From Alteromonas sp. IB21 (GTDB lineage: Bacteria > Pseudomonadota > Gammaproteobacteria > Enterobacterales > Alteromonadaceae), in contig NZ_JAEFCD010000002.1 in NCBI RefSeq assembly GCF_016405965.1, positions 62,001-126,000 of the forward strand: a stretch of 64,000 nt of DNA. Direction: 5' to 3'. Within the stretch, counting starts at the first letter, position 1; each line of letters begins with the position of its first letter. Below, piece by piece: positions 33,388 to 43,106 of the stretch. A program made the position numbers and the translations under genes. The notes beneath the pieces are model-generated. The model did not search any database and was not told the origin of the DNA. It was given only the letters and a program-made list of their open reading frames with translations.

Positions 33388-33768
33388 TCATTGCAATACG
33401 CTAATAATTGGCACGTTTGCCTCAGGAAAATCTTCTGGGTTAAGCGCATTAACGTTTACCCATCGAGATGCTTGACCTTCTTTACCATGGGGCTCACCGG
33501 TAAAGTCATAAACGCGATGAACGTCTAGCTTAACTTGCTTGTCGCCGTAGTCATGTGTAGTAACAATCACAGGCTCACTGTGGTTCACGCTAATTCCTAC
33601 TTCTTCAGCAAGCTCTCGCTTTAATGCCTGAAGCACGGTTTCGCCTGCTTCCACTTTACCGCCAGGAAACTCCCATTTCCCGCCCTGATGGACATTATCT
33701 GGGCGAAGGGTAATAAATATTTCATCGCCGCGGGCGATAACGCCCACAGCAACATGTACTACTTTCAT
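33388..33768 (-). CDS. mutT: 8-oxo-dGTP diphosphatase MutT
   Basis: Hydrolyses 8-oxo-dGTP to the monophosphate and so prevents A-to-C mutations. The 126-residue Nudix protein has the complete Nudix box GGKVEAGETVLQALKRELAEEVGI (residues about 36-59, consensus Gx5Ex7REUxEExGU), and the N-terminal VHVAVGVI and PGGKWEFPGGK blocks match E. coli MutT (129 aa). The ATG overlaps the secA stop by one base (TAATG). The secA-mutT order is conserved in gammaproteobacteria. Confidence 0.96.
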   Translation of the reverse strand: MKVVHVAVGVIARGDEIFITLRPDNVHQGGKWEFPGGKVEAGETVLQALKRELAEEVGISVNHSEPVIVTTHDYGDKQVKLDVHRVYDFTGEPHGKEGQASRWVNVNALNPEDFPEANVPIISVLQ

Positions 33769-36476
33769 TACTTCAATTTACCGTGACACTGCTTGTACTT
33801 TTTACCTGAACCACAGGGGCACGGGTCGTTACGGCCTACTTTCGCGCCTTCGCGAACTTGGGTACGTACTTTGTCGCTAGCTGCCTCTGGCGCTGCGCTA
33901 GCTTCTTCGTGTTCAAAGTTCTTAGGCACATCGTCAGCTTGGCGACGTTGTTCTTCAACCTTTTCCACGTCTTCTTCCGCTTGTACTTTCACACGAGCAA
34001 GAATGGTGATCACTTCAACCTTAAGCGCTTCTAGCATTTGAGAAAACAAGGCAAACGATTCACGCTTGTATTCTTGCTTAGGGTTTTTCTGTGCATAGCC
34101 ACGTAAGTGAATACCTTGACGTAGGTGGTCCATAGCCGCCAAATGCTCTTTCCAGTGGCTGTCCAGGTTTTGTAGCATTACCGCTTTTTCGAACTGACGC
34201 AGCACCTGTTCACCTACCACCGCTTCTTTCTGTTTATACGCATCGACGACTTCATTTAAAATGCGCTCGCGAAGCTTTTCTTCATAAAGCTTATCGTCAT
34301 TTTCTAGCCATGTTTTAATTGGCAGGTCCACAGCGAAATCGGCGCGCATGCGCTCTTCTAGGCCGCTGACGTCCCACATCTCTTCTAGCGATTGTGGCGG
34401 AATGTATTCGTCAACAACGCTTGAAATAACATCCTCACGAATAGCAGCAATCGTCTCGCTAATATCGCCTTCATCAAGAAGCTCATTACGCTGTTCGTAA
34501 ATGACTTTACGCTGGTCGTTGGCCACATCGTCGTATTCAAGTAACTGCTTACGAATATCGAAGTTACGCCCTTCTACCTTGCGCTGTGCATTTTCGATGG
34601 CCCGCGTTACCCAAGGGTGTTCAATTGCTTCGCCGCGTTCCATACCAAGGCGCTTCATCATGTTGCCCATTTTTTCAGAGGCAAAGATACGCATTAGCGC
34701 ATCGTCTAATGATAGGTAGAAACGGCTTGAACCCGGATCACCTTGACGGCCTGAACGACCGCGAAGCTGGTTATCAATACGACGAGATTCGTGACGCTCT
34801 GTACCAATAATATGTAGACCGCCTGAAGCAAGTACAGCATCGTGGCTTTCTTTCCACGCCGCTTTGATCTTTTCAATTTGTGCTTCCGTTGGATTTTCTA
34901 TTTTCTCGACTTCCGCCTGCCAGTTACCACCTAACACAATATCGGTACCACGGCCGGCCATGTTGGTCGCAATAGTGACAGCGCCCGGTTTACCTGCCTG
35001 AGCAACAATATCGGCTTCGTGTTCGTGGAATTTAGCGTTTAGTACCTTATGAGGAATTTTCGATTTCTTAAGAATGCGAGAAATAAGCTCTGAGTTCTCG
35101 ATAGAGACCGTGCCTACAAGGGTCGGCTGTCCGCGCTTAACACATTCTTTAATGTCTTCAACAATGGCTTCGTACTTCTCTTCCGCCGTCAGGTAGATAA
35201 GATCAGGCATATCTTTACGCTGCATAGGGCGGTTAGTTGGAATGACCACCGTTTCCAAGCCGTAGATATGATTAAACTCAAATGCTTCTGTATCGGCAGT
35301 ACCCGTCATACCTGCGAGCTTGTTATACAAGCGGAAATAGTTCTGGAAAGTAATTGACGCTAGCGTTTGGTTTTCGTTTTGAATACGAACCCCTTCTTTC
35401 GCCTCTATCGCTTGGTGCAAACCTTCAGACCAACGACGGCCTTCCATAGTTCGGCCAGTATGCTCATCAACAATAACAATTTGGTCTTCTTTAACAATGT
35501 AGTCTACGTCTTTGGCGAACAGTTTGTGCGCGCGAAGTGCGGAGTTTATGTGGTGGAGCAAAGAAATATTGCCCGCATCAAACAACGACTCGCCTTCTGG
35601 CAATAGGCCTTCTTCATGAAGAATCTCTTCGACGTGAATTTGACCGCGCTCTGTCAGATGAATTTGTTTAGCTTTAAGGTCGATAGTGTAATCACCGTCA
35701 CCTTCTTGGCCTTCCTCATCTTCTTTTTCTTGCTGAACTAGCTTAGGGATAATAATGTTAATTCGGCGATATAGCTCTGAGCTGTCTTCTGCCTGCCCAG
35801 AAATAATAAGGGGCGTACGTGCCTCGTCGATAAGGATTGAGTCGACCTCATCCACTACTGCATAGTTGAGTGGGCGCTGAACGCGATCTTGCGGGCTGAA
35901 TGCCATATTATCGCGAAGATAGTCAAAGCCAAATTCGTTATTGGTACCGTAGGTAACGTCCGCCTGATACGCTTCACGCTTTTGCTGTGGCGACATACCA
36001 GGTACATTACAGCCCACGCGCATTCCCAGGAAGTTAAATAACTTATTACTCCACTCGGCATCGCGACGCGCTAGGTAGTCGTTCACGGTAACGACATGTA
36101 CACCCTTGCCTGAAAGCGCATTAAGATACGTCGGCAAAGTAGCGGTCAAGGTTTTACCTTCACCGGTACGCATTTCTGAAATTTTACCTTCGTGCAGTAC
36201 TTGGCCACCTAGCATCTGAACGTCGAAGTGACGCATACCATATACACGTTTACTTGCTTCACGCACCGTCGCAAACGCCTCAATGAGGATATCGTCAAGG
36301 GTTTCTCCCTTTTCGATGCGGGCTTTAAATTCGTCGGTTTTAGCCTTTAGCGCCTCATCGGAAAGCTTTTCAAATTCTGCTTCCAGTGCATTGACGGCAT
36401 CTACGTTTTTGCGTAATTTTTTTAATAGTCGGTCATTTCTGCTACCGAATACTTTTCGAAGGATGCTTGAAAACAT
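33768..36476 (-). CDS. secA: Protein translocase ATPase SecA
   Basis: Peripheral motor that drives preproteins through SecYEG. The chosen ATG at 36476 gives 902 residues (E. coli 901) and the N-terminus [20 protein letters not shown]; a longer frame upstream has no family similarity. Visible are Walker [12 protein letters not shown] (about 100-112), [15 protein letters not shown] (Walker B region), the preprotein cross-linking domain, [14 protein letters not shown] and [12 protein letters not shown] in the second ATPase domain, and a C-terminal zinc tail [14 protein letters not shown] that binds SecB. No secM gene precedes it. Confidence 0.98.
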   Translation of the reverse strand: MFSSILRKVFGSRNDRLLKKLRKNVDAVNALEAEFEKLSDEALKAKTDEFKARIEKGETLDDILIEAFATVREASKRVYGMRHFDVQMLGGQVLHEGKISEMRTGEGKTLTATLPTYLNALSGKGVHVVTVNDYLARRDAEWSNKLFNFLGMRVGCNVPGMSPQQKREAYQADVTYGTNNEFGFDYLRDNMAFSPQDRVQRPLNYAVVDEVDSILIDEARTPLIISGQAEDSSELYRRINIIIPKLVQQEKEDEEGQEGDGDYTIDLKAKQIHLTERGQIHVEEILHEEGLLPEGESLFDAGNISLLHHINSALRAHKLFAKDVDYIVKEDQIVIVDEHTGRTMEGRRWSEGLHQAIEAKEGVRIQNENQTLASITFQNYFRLYNKLAGMTGTADTEAFEFNHIYGLETVVIPTNRPMQRKDMPDLIYLTAEEKYEAIVEDIKECVKRGQPTLVGTVSIENSELISRILKKSKIPHKVLNAKFHEHEADIVAQAGKPGAVTIATNMAGRGTDIVLGGNWQAEVEKIENPTEAQIEKIKAAWKESHDAVLASGGLHIIGTERHESRRIDNQLRGRSGRQGDPGSSRFYLSLDDALMRIFASEKMGNMMKRLGMERGEAIEHPWVTRAIENAQRKVEGRNFDIRKQLLEYDDVANDQRKVIYEQRNELLDEGDISETIAAIREDVISSVVDEYIPPQSLEEMWDVSGLEERMRADFAVDLPIKTWLENDDKLYEEKLRERILNEVVDAYKQKEAVVGEQVLRQFEKAVMLQNLDSHWKEHLAAMDHLRQGIHLRGYAQKNPKQEYKRESFALFSQMLEALKVEVITILARVKVQAEEDVEKVEEQRRQADDVPKNFEHEEASAAPEAASDKVRTQVREGAKVGRNDPCPCGSGKKYKQCHGKLK

Positions 36477-36655
36477 TAGCTTTTTTATTCCACTACTTGT
36501 CGAGACGCCGCACATTGTGCACAGCTAAATTAAACGTAAAAAACACAACCGGTTAGTTCGGGTGCTTTGCGATTTTCTAAAATTGTGTTTCACCGCTATC
36601 AGCGCCATTTTTAAAAAGCCCTGATAACAGGAATATACCTGGCTGCTGCCCTAGT

Positions 36656-37534
36656 CTACTTTTTGTAGACGAAAGGCAGAGGATCGACTTGTTTTCCGTT
36701 TCTTATTACTTCGTAGTGAACGTGAACGCCGGTTGAACGCCCGGTGTTGCCCATTTTAGCGATAGCTTCACCTTTGGTGACAACATCGCCGATTGATACG
36801 GTTAACTCATCGTTGTGCCCGTATCGGGTAACAAAACCATCACCGTGATCAATCTCTACTAGCTGGCCATAACCGTAGCGCTCCCCCGCCCAGGTTACAA
36901 TACCTGCTGCAGTGGCGACGACGTTTTCTCCTGCTTTACCAGCGAAATCCAACCCTTTATGCATGGTTGGTTTACCTGTAAACGGATCGGCCCGCATACC
37001 ATAATAAGAAGACAACCACCCTGACTCAATCGGACGACCAGATAATTGGCTCTGTTCGTTTATATGGTGACCCCTTACCAAACTTTCAAGCATAGATAAC
37101 TGTTGAGACTTCAAATCAAGTGATTGCTCAAGCTTTGCTATTTCGTGAAGAATGGGGTCGTCTTGGAGGTTATCCGGTATCGATACCGGTACGAAAGCGT
37201 CCAGGTCAGCCGCTGACATACCTAATTCTGTTGCTATTTGCTTACCTTTCTCATCAAGCAACGTAGCTTGCGCTGATAGTTCAGCGACATGAGAAAGTAA
37301 GGCTTTTATCTTAACGGAGGTTTGTTGCTTTAGCGCCTCAACATCTTTTCGTTGTTCATTGACTTCTGTTTGGGCTAAACGCACACGCGCAATATCTTCG
37401 GACACCGATTCGGTTGAGCGGCTGGATACCAACATAAAAATAGACGATAGCACGGTGGCACTAACAAGCGTGCGGACACTGATACTGTGTCTGTAACGTT
37501 TATTTTTGCCTGCTAATGTAATAGTTAGTTTCAT
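36656..37534 (-). CDS. M23-family metallopeptidase with N-terminal membrane anchor and coiled coil
   Basis: Likely periplasmic peptidoglycan endopeptidase or amidase activator. The 292-residue protein has an N-terminal membrane anchor (residues about 20-38, preceded by a basic stretch), a coiled coil (about 48-105 and 130-155), and a LytM domain (about 172-285) with complete zinc ligands: His192 and Asp196 (MHKGLDFAGK) and His271/His273 (GVHVHYEV). With all ligands present it should be an active hydrolase, unlike EnvC/NlpD-type activators. It lies between lpxC and secA, the place of secM in E. coli. The partner and exact bond are unknown. Confidence 0.9.
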   Translation of the reverse strand: MKLTITLAGKNKRYRHSISVRTLVSATVLSSIFMLVSSRSTESVSEDIARVRLAQTEVNEQRKDVEALKQQTSVKIKALLSHVAELSAQATLLDEKGKQIATELGMSAADLDAFVPVSIPDNLQDDPILHEIAKLEQSLDLKSQQLSMLESLVRGHHINEQSQLSGRPIESGWLSSYYGMRADPFTGKPTMHKGLDFAGKAGENVVATAAGIVTWAGERYGYGQLVEIDHGDGFVTRYGHNDELTVSIGDVVTKGEAIAKMGNTGRSTGVHVHYEVIRNGKQVDPLPFVYKK

Positions 37535-37679
37535 ACCACGAAGATTATTGCTGTTTCACGCCTGTGCTTTGACGAAAATAAACAACAATCGCCTTTGATT
37601 ATTGATTTCTGGCACATGGGTGAAATTTATATTAGTTATTCGGCTACTGTATCATTTATTTCAGTAATTGCCATATGAA

Positions 37680-37706
37680 AAAAAGCCGCCTATTAGGCGG
37701 CTTTTT
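37680..37706. terminator. Intrinsic terminator after lpxC
   Basis: Stem AAAAAGCCGCC / GGCGGCTTTTT around a 5-base loop, with a T-run on the minus strand beyond. It ends the lpxC transcript and separates it from the M23 peptidase gene. Confidence 0.93.
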
Positions 37707-37713
37707 GAAAATC

Positions 37714-38625
37714 TTAAGCCAACACAGGTTGAGCGTACCGAATTGGCGCTGTCTCTTGAGATTCGTAAGTCACAAACTCCCAACACTCGCGTTGCACTAA
37801 CACTGCATTTAACAGCTTATTGTTTAAACCGTGACCGGTTTTGTATGCACGCAACTCGCCGATTAAACTGTGGCCGCCAAGGTACAAATCACCAATAGCG
37901 TCCAAAACCTTGTGCTTCAAAAACTCATCATCGTAGCGCAACCCTTCAGGGTTAAGTACGCGAAACTCGTCTAACGCAACCGCATTTTCCATGCTGCCAC
38001 CTAACGCTAGGTTGTTAGCGTTCATGTATTCAAGGTCGCGCATAAAACCAAACGTACGTGCTCGACTTACCTCATTGACATATGAACATGAATCAAAATC
38101 CATTACCATATGTTGACGAGTTTGACTGATCACTGGGTGATCAAAGTCGATTTGGAAATCAACGCGAAAACCGTCATATGGCACTAATTCTGCCCACTTG
38201 TCGCCATCTTCAACTCGAACAGGCTTTTTAATTCGGATAAATTGCTTAGGCGCGTTTAGCTCTTCAATACCCGCAGATTGAAGTAGAAATACGAACGGGC
38301 TAGCACTTCCGTCCATAATTGGCAGCTCGTTACTGTCTACCTCAACAATGATATTGTCGATACCTAATCCTGCAAGCGCAGATGCTAAATGCTCTACCGT
38401 TTGGATAGTTACACCGTCTTCGTTATTTAGGCACGTACACAGCATGGTATTACCTACCGCGTTCGCACGCGAAGGTATGTCAACATGTGGTTCAAGGTCA
38501 ACACGCCTAAACACGATACCCGTGTTTGCTGGCGCAGGTCGGAGAGTCATTGTGACCTTTTCCCCTTTATGAAGCCCAATTCCGGTCTCTTGTACCGATT
38601 GCTTGATTGTACGTTGTCTAATCAT
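37714..38625 (-). CDS. lpxC: UDP-3-O-acyl-N-acetylglucosamine deacetylase LpxC
   Basis: Zinc deacetylase for the committed step of lipid A synthesis, cytoplasmic. The 303-residue length equals that of E. coli (305). The N-terminus [21 protein letters not shown] is typical; zinc ligands are in TVEHLASAL (His78 region) and [17 protein letters not shown] (His and Asp near 237-241), and the catalytic His is in [11 protein letters not shown] perfect consensus promoter lies 38 bp upstream, so it can be transcribed independently of ftsZ. Confidence 0.98.
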   Translation of the reverse strand: MIRQRTIKQSVQETGIGLHKGEKVTMTLRPAPANTGIVFRRVDLEPHVDIPSRANAVGNTMLCTCLNNEDGVTIQTVEHLASALAGLGIDNIIVEVDSNELPIMDGSASPFVFLLQSAGIEELNAPKQFIRIKKPVRVEDGDKWAELVPYDGFRVDFQIDFDHPVISQTRQHMVMDFDSCSYVNEVSRARTFGFMRDLEYMNANNLALGGSMENAVALDEFRVLNPEGLRYDDEFLKHKVLDAIGDLYLGGHSLIGELRAYKTGHGLNNKLLNAVLVQRECWEFVTYESQETAPIRYAQPVLA

Positions 38626-38662
38626 CTGCTTAAGCTTTTACCTATTAAAAAAGCGGGCGCGA

Positions 38663-38691
38663 ATTATAGTGAGTTATTACTCACATGTCAA
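38663..38691 (-). promoter_or_regulatory. Consensus sigma-70 promoter of lpxC with palindromic spacer
   Basis: On the minus strand TTGACA (38691-38686) and TATAAT (38668-38663) are both perfect and are 17 bases apart. The spacer reads TGTGAGTAATAACTCAC, so the dyad GTGAGT-AATA-ACTCAC fills it. Transcription would start near 38656, about 30 bases before the lpxC ATG. Confidence 0.88.
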
Positions 38692-38836
38692 AAAACACCC
38701 TTTCCGACGGAAATTAACCCGCCAGATTGCGTATTTAATCAACTGTTCAACGCGCATTTTTCACGCTGTGAATCTTCACCTAATTAGTGAGACATCACAA
38801 ACGTGAAATAATTCCCTTCGTTTTCAGGCAGCTAAA

Positions 38837-40003
38837 TTAGTCTGCCTGTTTACGAAGAAACGCTGGAATATCTAAATACTCCAAGTCGTTGTCTGGCTGC
38901 GCACTGTCGTCGGCTTTAAGCGCTTGATTACCTTCCGTACCACCTACTGCCGAACGCGGTTCACTTGAATGTGTATTACCGTATTCTCTTGCTGGCGCCG
39001 TAAGGCGAGAGCCCTCAGAGCTTACTAACGAAATATCAGGCTTGCGCTCTGCGCCAATACCGGTTGCTACAACCGTAACGCGAAGTTCATCCGTCATTTC
39101 CATATCGATTACCGTACCCACAACCACAGTCGCGTTTTCTGAGGCGAATGCTTTTACAGCATTACCCACAGTCTCAAACTCATCGATAGCGAAGTCTGGG
39201 CCCGCTGTTATGTTCACAAGAATGCCGCGCGCACCTGACAAGTCGATGTCTTCAAGAAGCGGGCTCGCAATGGCAGATTCCGCAGCTTCTTCAGCACGGT
39301 CAGGACCGCTTGCTGCGCCACTGCCCATCATGGCTTTACCCATTTCAGACATAACAGTTCGTACGTCTGCAAAGTCAACGTTGATCAAACCAGGACGAGT
39401 GATTAGCTCAGCAATGCCTTGAACTGCGCCGCGTAGCACGTCATTCGCCGCGCTAAATGCTTGAAGCAATGGCGTGCCTGGACCCATTACTTTCAGTAGT
39501 TTCTCGTTAGGAATAGTAATCAACGAGTCAACATTGTTCGCAAGCTCTATAATGCCTTGCTCAGCAAAAGAGGTACGCTTTTTACCTTCAAATGGGAATG
39601 GCTTAGTAACAACTGCTACTGTAAGAATACCCATTTCACGGGCAATCTTTGCCACTTCTGGCGCTGCACCAGTACCCGTACCACCGCCCATACCGGCTGT
39701 GATAAACACCATATCCGCACCGTCTAATGCTTGACGAATAGTTTCTCTGTCTTCCTGCGCTGCTTCACGACCGATATTCGGATCAGCACCTGCACCCAAG
39801 CCTTTTGTTACGCTTGAGCCAATTTGAAGCGTAACATTTGCATTTGAACTACGAAGCACCTGTGCATCTGTATTTACTGCAATAAATTCTACGCCTTCAA
39901 TGCTTTGAGACACCATGTGCTCAACTGCATTGCCACCGCCACCACCGACACCGATGACTTTGATTACGGCTTCTTCGCCGTGACTATCCATTAATTCGAA
40001 CAT
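38837..40003 (-). CDS. ftsZ: Cell division protein FtsZ
   Basis: Tubulin-like GTPase that forms the division ring at mid-cell. The 388-residue product shows VIKVIGVGGGGGNAVEHM at the N-terminus, the GTP-binding GMGGGTGTGAAPEVA (about residues 104-118), NVDFADVRTVMSEMG (T7 loop) and the C-terminal conserved peptide LEYLDIPAFLRKQAD that binds FtsA and ZipA. A variable linker joins body and tail. It is the last cell-division gene of the dcw cluster, 108 bp after ftsA. Confidence 0.99.
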   Translation of the reverse strand: MFELMDSHGEEAVIKVIGVGGGGGNAVEHMVSQSIEGVEFIAVNTDAQVLRSSNANVTLQIGSSVTKGLGAGADPNIGREAAQEDRETIRQALDGADMVFITAGMGGGTGTGAAPEVAKIAREMGILTVAVVTKPFPFEGKKRTSFAEQGIIELANNVDSLITIPNEKLLKVMGPGTPLLQAFSAANDVLRGAVQGIAELITRPGLINVDFADVRTVMSEMGKAMMGSGAASGPDRAEEAAESAIASPLLEDIDLSGARGILVNITAGPDFAIDEFETVGNAVKAFASENATVVVGTVIDMEMTDELRVTVVATGIGAERKPDISLVSSEGSRLTAPAREYGNTHSSEPRSAVGGTEGNQALKADDSAQPDNDLEYLDIPAFLRKQAD

Positions 40004-40111
40004 ACTTACTCTCCGGTTGTACGTCTTTTAAACACTACGCCAGGTCATTCCCTTAGGCTAATTGCTTCCTGCTAGCCTTAATGCCGTAGCTATAGCGCCC
40101 CCAAAAAAAAT

Positions 40112-41341
40112 TTAAAATTCACCTTTAAACCAGCTTTGCACACGCTGAAATAAACTTTCACCGTTTTTTTGCGTACTGGACTTCTTATTATCAGATTGTA
40201 CTTTGCCATATTGCAGCAGCCCTACGACTGTCGCAAATCCAGCATCATCAACGTATTCAGATAAACCTTTTACGTTGATGGGCTTGCCCACGCGCACGGG
40301 CATCTGGAAAAGTTCTTCGGCAAATTCCACAGCACCTTCCATCTTAGCGGTACCACCAGTAAGTACAAGACCCGCTGCGATTTGCTCTTCCAGACCGCTG
40401 GCACGAATTTCATCATGTACCAGCTCAAAAAGTTCCTGATAGCGAGGTTCAATAACCTCAGCTAACGTATGACGAGACATTACTCTAGCTGGGCGACCAC
40501 CCACACTGGGTACTTCAATACTGTCTTCCATACTCACCATATCTTTTAATGCACAGGCGTAATTCACCTTTATTTCCTCTGCATTACTGATTGGTGTTCT
40601 AAAAATTTTCGCAATATCACTGGTAATTTGATTACCCGCAACCGGTATAACGGCAGTGTGGCGAATGGCACCATCGGTGAAAATTACGATATCCATAGTA
40701 CCGCCACCAATGTCTACTACGCATACACCTAACTCGCGCTCGTCATCAGTTAATACCGCGTAGCTTGAAGCCAACGCTGAGAAAATAAGTTGATCAGCGT
40801 TCAGCTCACAACGCTCAACGCACTTCACCATGTTCTTCGCCATATCGTCTGCGCAAGTGATGATGTGCGCATCTGCTTCCATTCGCACGCCTGACATGCC
40901 TATCGGGTTCTTGATCCCTTCCTGCACGTCGATAGTAAATTCTTGGGGCAACACATGAAGCAAACGACGTTCAGCCGCAATAGGTACGCTGCGCGCTGCA
41001 TGAATAACGTTGTCTACATCTTCTTGTGTTACTTCTTGGTTGTTAATCGGTACCATGCCATTTTCATTTTGGCACTTCACGTGGCGTCCCGAGATAGACA
41101 TGAAAACTGAAGATACACGGCAATCCGCCATTAACTCCATCTCGTTTACCGCACGCTGAACCGATTTAACCACCAGATTTAAATCGTTAACGCCGCCCTT
41201 ATCCATGCCCTTTGATGCATGGGTGCCCACGCCAACGATACTGATTTGATCGTCTTCTAGCAATTCACCCACCACAGCCTTTACTTGGCTGGTGCCGATA
41301 TCTAGTCCTACAATCAAATTGCGTTCAGCAGGTTTTGACAT
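40112..41341 (-). CDS. ftsA: Cell division protein FtsA
   Basis: Actin-like ATPase that tethers FtsZ to the membrane. I chose the ATG at 41341 (409 aa), with AAGGA at proper distance and the N-terminus MSKPAERNLIVGLDIGTSQVKAVVGE; the upstream frame overlaps ftsQ. Visible are the phosphate loops LDIGTS and VVDIGGGTMDI, the adenosine motif VLTGGTAKMEG, and a C-terminal amphipathic helix (ESLFQRVQSWFKGEF) that anchors to the membrane. E. coli FtsA has 420 residues. Confidence 0.98.
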   Translation of the reverse strand: MSKPAERNLIVGLDIGTSQVKAVVGELLEDDQISIVGVGTHASKGMDKGGVNDLNLVVKSVQRAVNEMELMADCRVSSVFMSISGRHVKCQNENGMVPINNQEVTQEDVDNVIHAARSVPIAAERRLLHVLPQEFTIDVQEGIKNPIGMSGVRMEADAHIITCADDMAKNMVKCVERCELNADQLIFSALASSYAVLTDDERELGVCVVDIGGGTMDIVIFTDGAIRHTAVIPVAGNQITSDIAKIFRTPISNAEEIKVNYACALKDMVSMEDSIEVPSVGGRPARVMSRHTLAEVIEPRYQELFELVHDEIRASGLEEQIAAGLVLTGGTAKMEGAVEFAEELFQMPVRVGKPINVKGLSEYVDDAGFATVVGLLQYGKVQSDNKKSSTQKNGESLFQRVQSWFKGEF

Positions 41342-41348
41342 GGTTTCC

Positions 41349-42119
41349 TTAACTCTCTTCATCTGTGGTGTTGTCGTCTTTCCAGCCAACGGCAACACCC
41401 GTGTCATAGCGAAGGTCGACGTATTTCACCGCCTTCTCTTGTTGCGCCAACAGTGGGTATACATCAATAAAGCGCTGCAGCCTATCGATAAACTCCTGAC
41501 GTCCTAAATTCAATTTTATGCCGTTTTTCAACTGCACTTGCCATGCAAACCGTTCGCTTAATGACAACTCAGACAACGTCATGTCTGTCGTTGAAATGAG
41601 CGCATGCATCGCGTTGTAACCCTCTAACGCGGTTTTTTCGCTACCGCCGGGGCCATATAAACGAGGTAAATCGAGCACTACCCCTTCATCGTTAAACGTA
41701 TCCCCATAAGGGTTTAACAACAAATCTTCATTCCATTGAGCGACCGGCTGCTGCTCAACCAGATAGATTTTTAACGTATTTGGCCACTTCTTTCTTACTG
41801 AAGCGCGATAAACCCAAGGCTGCGCTTCAACAAGCTCAAATACCTCATTAACGTCAAGCGCAAAAAAACTTCCAGGCTGCGCTTTGCGTATTAACCGCTC
41901 TAGCTTTGTAATATCGATATGCTGATAATCACCAGAAAAATCGATAACCTGTACCGGCATTTGCTGTTCGTCTTGCAAATACTGGTTCGCTTTCAACCCA
42001 CCAAATACTAACCCAGCAATAACCAACACTAAGAAAGCGACGCCGCCCCACACTGCCGTTTTGCTATTGTCGCCCTTTTCAGTCGCGCGCTTGTCTTGAC
42101 TAGTATTCGTGTTAGTCAC
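41349..42119 (-). CDS. ftsQ: Cell division protein FtsQ
   Basis: Bitopic inner-membrane protein that recruits FtsL/FtsB to the divisome. The 256-residue chain has a short cytoplasmic N-terminus, one membrane segment (about 26-45, AVWGGVAFLVLVIAGLVFGG), the POTRA domain (about 55-125, with FFALDVNEVFELVEAQPWV) and the beta domain ending in YVDLRYDTGVAVGW. The ATG is 2 bases after the ddl stop. E. coli FtsQ has 276 residues. Confidence 0.96.
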   Translation of the reverse strand: MTNTNTSQDKRATEKGDNSKTAVWGGVAFLVLVIAGLVFGGLKANQYLQDEQQMPVQVIDFSGDYQHIDITKLERLIRKAQPGSFFALDVNEVFELVEAQPWVYRASVRKKWPNTLKIYLVEQQPVAQWNEDLLLNPYGDTFNDEGVVLDLPRLYGPGGSEKTALEGYNAMHALISTTDMTLSELSLSERFAWQVQLKNGIKLNLGRQEFIDRLQRFIDVYPLLAQQEKAVKYVDLRYDTGVAVGWKDDNTTDEES

Positions 42120-42121
42120 GT

Positions 42122-43105
42122 CTACGCCTTATTTGCAACGTCGTCAAAACTAGTAGAAAGAATACTCAGTACCAGTTGATCAAACGTTAAGCCCGCAACT
42201 TTGGCGGCCTTTGGCACCAAACTTTTTTCTGTCATGCCAGGCACTGTATTTGCCTCGAGCAAATAAAACTGCCGTTGATTGTCCTGCATAACGTCTATTC
42301 GGCCCCAACCGCTGCCAGAAATAGCGTCAAACGCACGGGATGCTAGTTTTGCTAGCTGTGCTTCTTGCTCTTCAGACAAGCCGCTTGGGCAATAATATTC
42401 GGTTGTATTATCCTGATATTTCGCAGCATAATCATAGAATGTATGTGGAGTAGACATGCGAATGGACGGCAACGCCTGTCCCTGCAACACAGAAACAGTG
42501 AATTCGGGACCGTCTATGTACTGCTCTAACAGGACTTGATTATCATATTTAAAGGCGTCCTGAACGGCAGTTTCGAGCTGTTTAGCGCTTGTCACTCTTG
42601 CCATGCCAATACTCGACCCTTCTCTGGCCGGTTTTACCATGACTTCATTCCCCAATTTATCCATTATAGCGCTGCACTTACCAGCTTCAAAGTGCCTTTT
42701 ATCAGCAATTTCATATTTCGCTGTAGGTAAGCCTAAACTTTGCCACACTTGCTTAGTGTGAATTTTGTCCATTGCCAACGCTGAGCCTAAAACTCGACTT
42801 CCCGTGTAGGGTATTTTTAGAAGCTGAAGGGCACCTTGCATAGAGCCATCTTCACCACCTCGACCGTGCAGCATAATGAGCGCTCGGTCTACGTTTAGTT
42901 CAAGAAGGTCGGTTAACGGGCGCTTAGCAGGGTCAAACGCAAAAGCATCTACACCTTGTCTTAACAATGCATTTAACACCGCGTTGCCTGAATTTAGCGA
43001 TACTTCCCGTTCAGCGGAATCGCCCCCAAGCAGCACAGCAACTTTGCCGTACTCGCTTGGCAAATGTGTTTTTTGTGAGTGAATACTTACTAAAGGTGTA
43101 GACAT
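42122..43105 (-). CDS. ddl: D-alanine--D-alanine ligase
   Basis: ATP-grasp ligase that makes D-Ala-D-Ala for peptidoglycan. The 327-residue product shows VAVLLGGDSAEREVSLNSG at the N-terminus, MLHGRGGEDGSMQGALQLL, MVKPAREGSSIGM (ATP and loop region) and the C-terminal EANTVPGMTEKSLVPKAA. It lies between murC and ftsQ, as ddlB does in E. coli (306 aa); the extra length is an N-terminal extension. Confidence 0.97.
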   Translation of the reverse strand: MSTPLVSIHSQKTHLPSEYGKVAVLLGGDSAEREVSLNSGNAVLNALLRQGVDAFAFDPAKRPLTDLLELNVDRALIMLHGRGGEDGSMQGALQLLKIPYTGSRVLGSALAMDKIHTKQVWQSLGLPTAKYEIADKRHFEAGKCSAIMDKLGNEVMVKPAREGSSIGMARVTSAKQLETAVQDAFKYDNQVLLEQYIDGPEFTVSVLQGQALPSIRMSTPHTFYDYAAKYQDNTTEYYCPSGLSEEQEAQLAKLASRAFDAISGSGWGRIDVMQDNQRQFYLLEANTVPGMTEKSLVPKAAKVAGLTFDQLVLSILSTSFDDVANKA

Positions 43106-43106
43106 C

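Noticed and set aside
33032-33475. Small plus-strand frames upstream of the double-tip receptor gene
   Set aside because: AT-rich, no family resemblance, and one runs through the mutT terminator into mutT.
36477-36655. Possible secM upstream of secA
   Set aside because: No signal peptide plus arrest motif (FxxxxWIxxxxGIRAGP type) in either reading; the 180-bp gap is too short for a normal secM.
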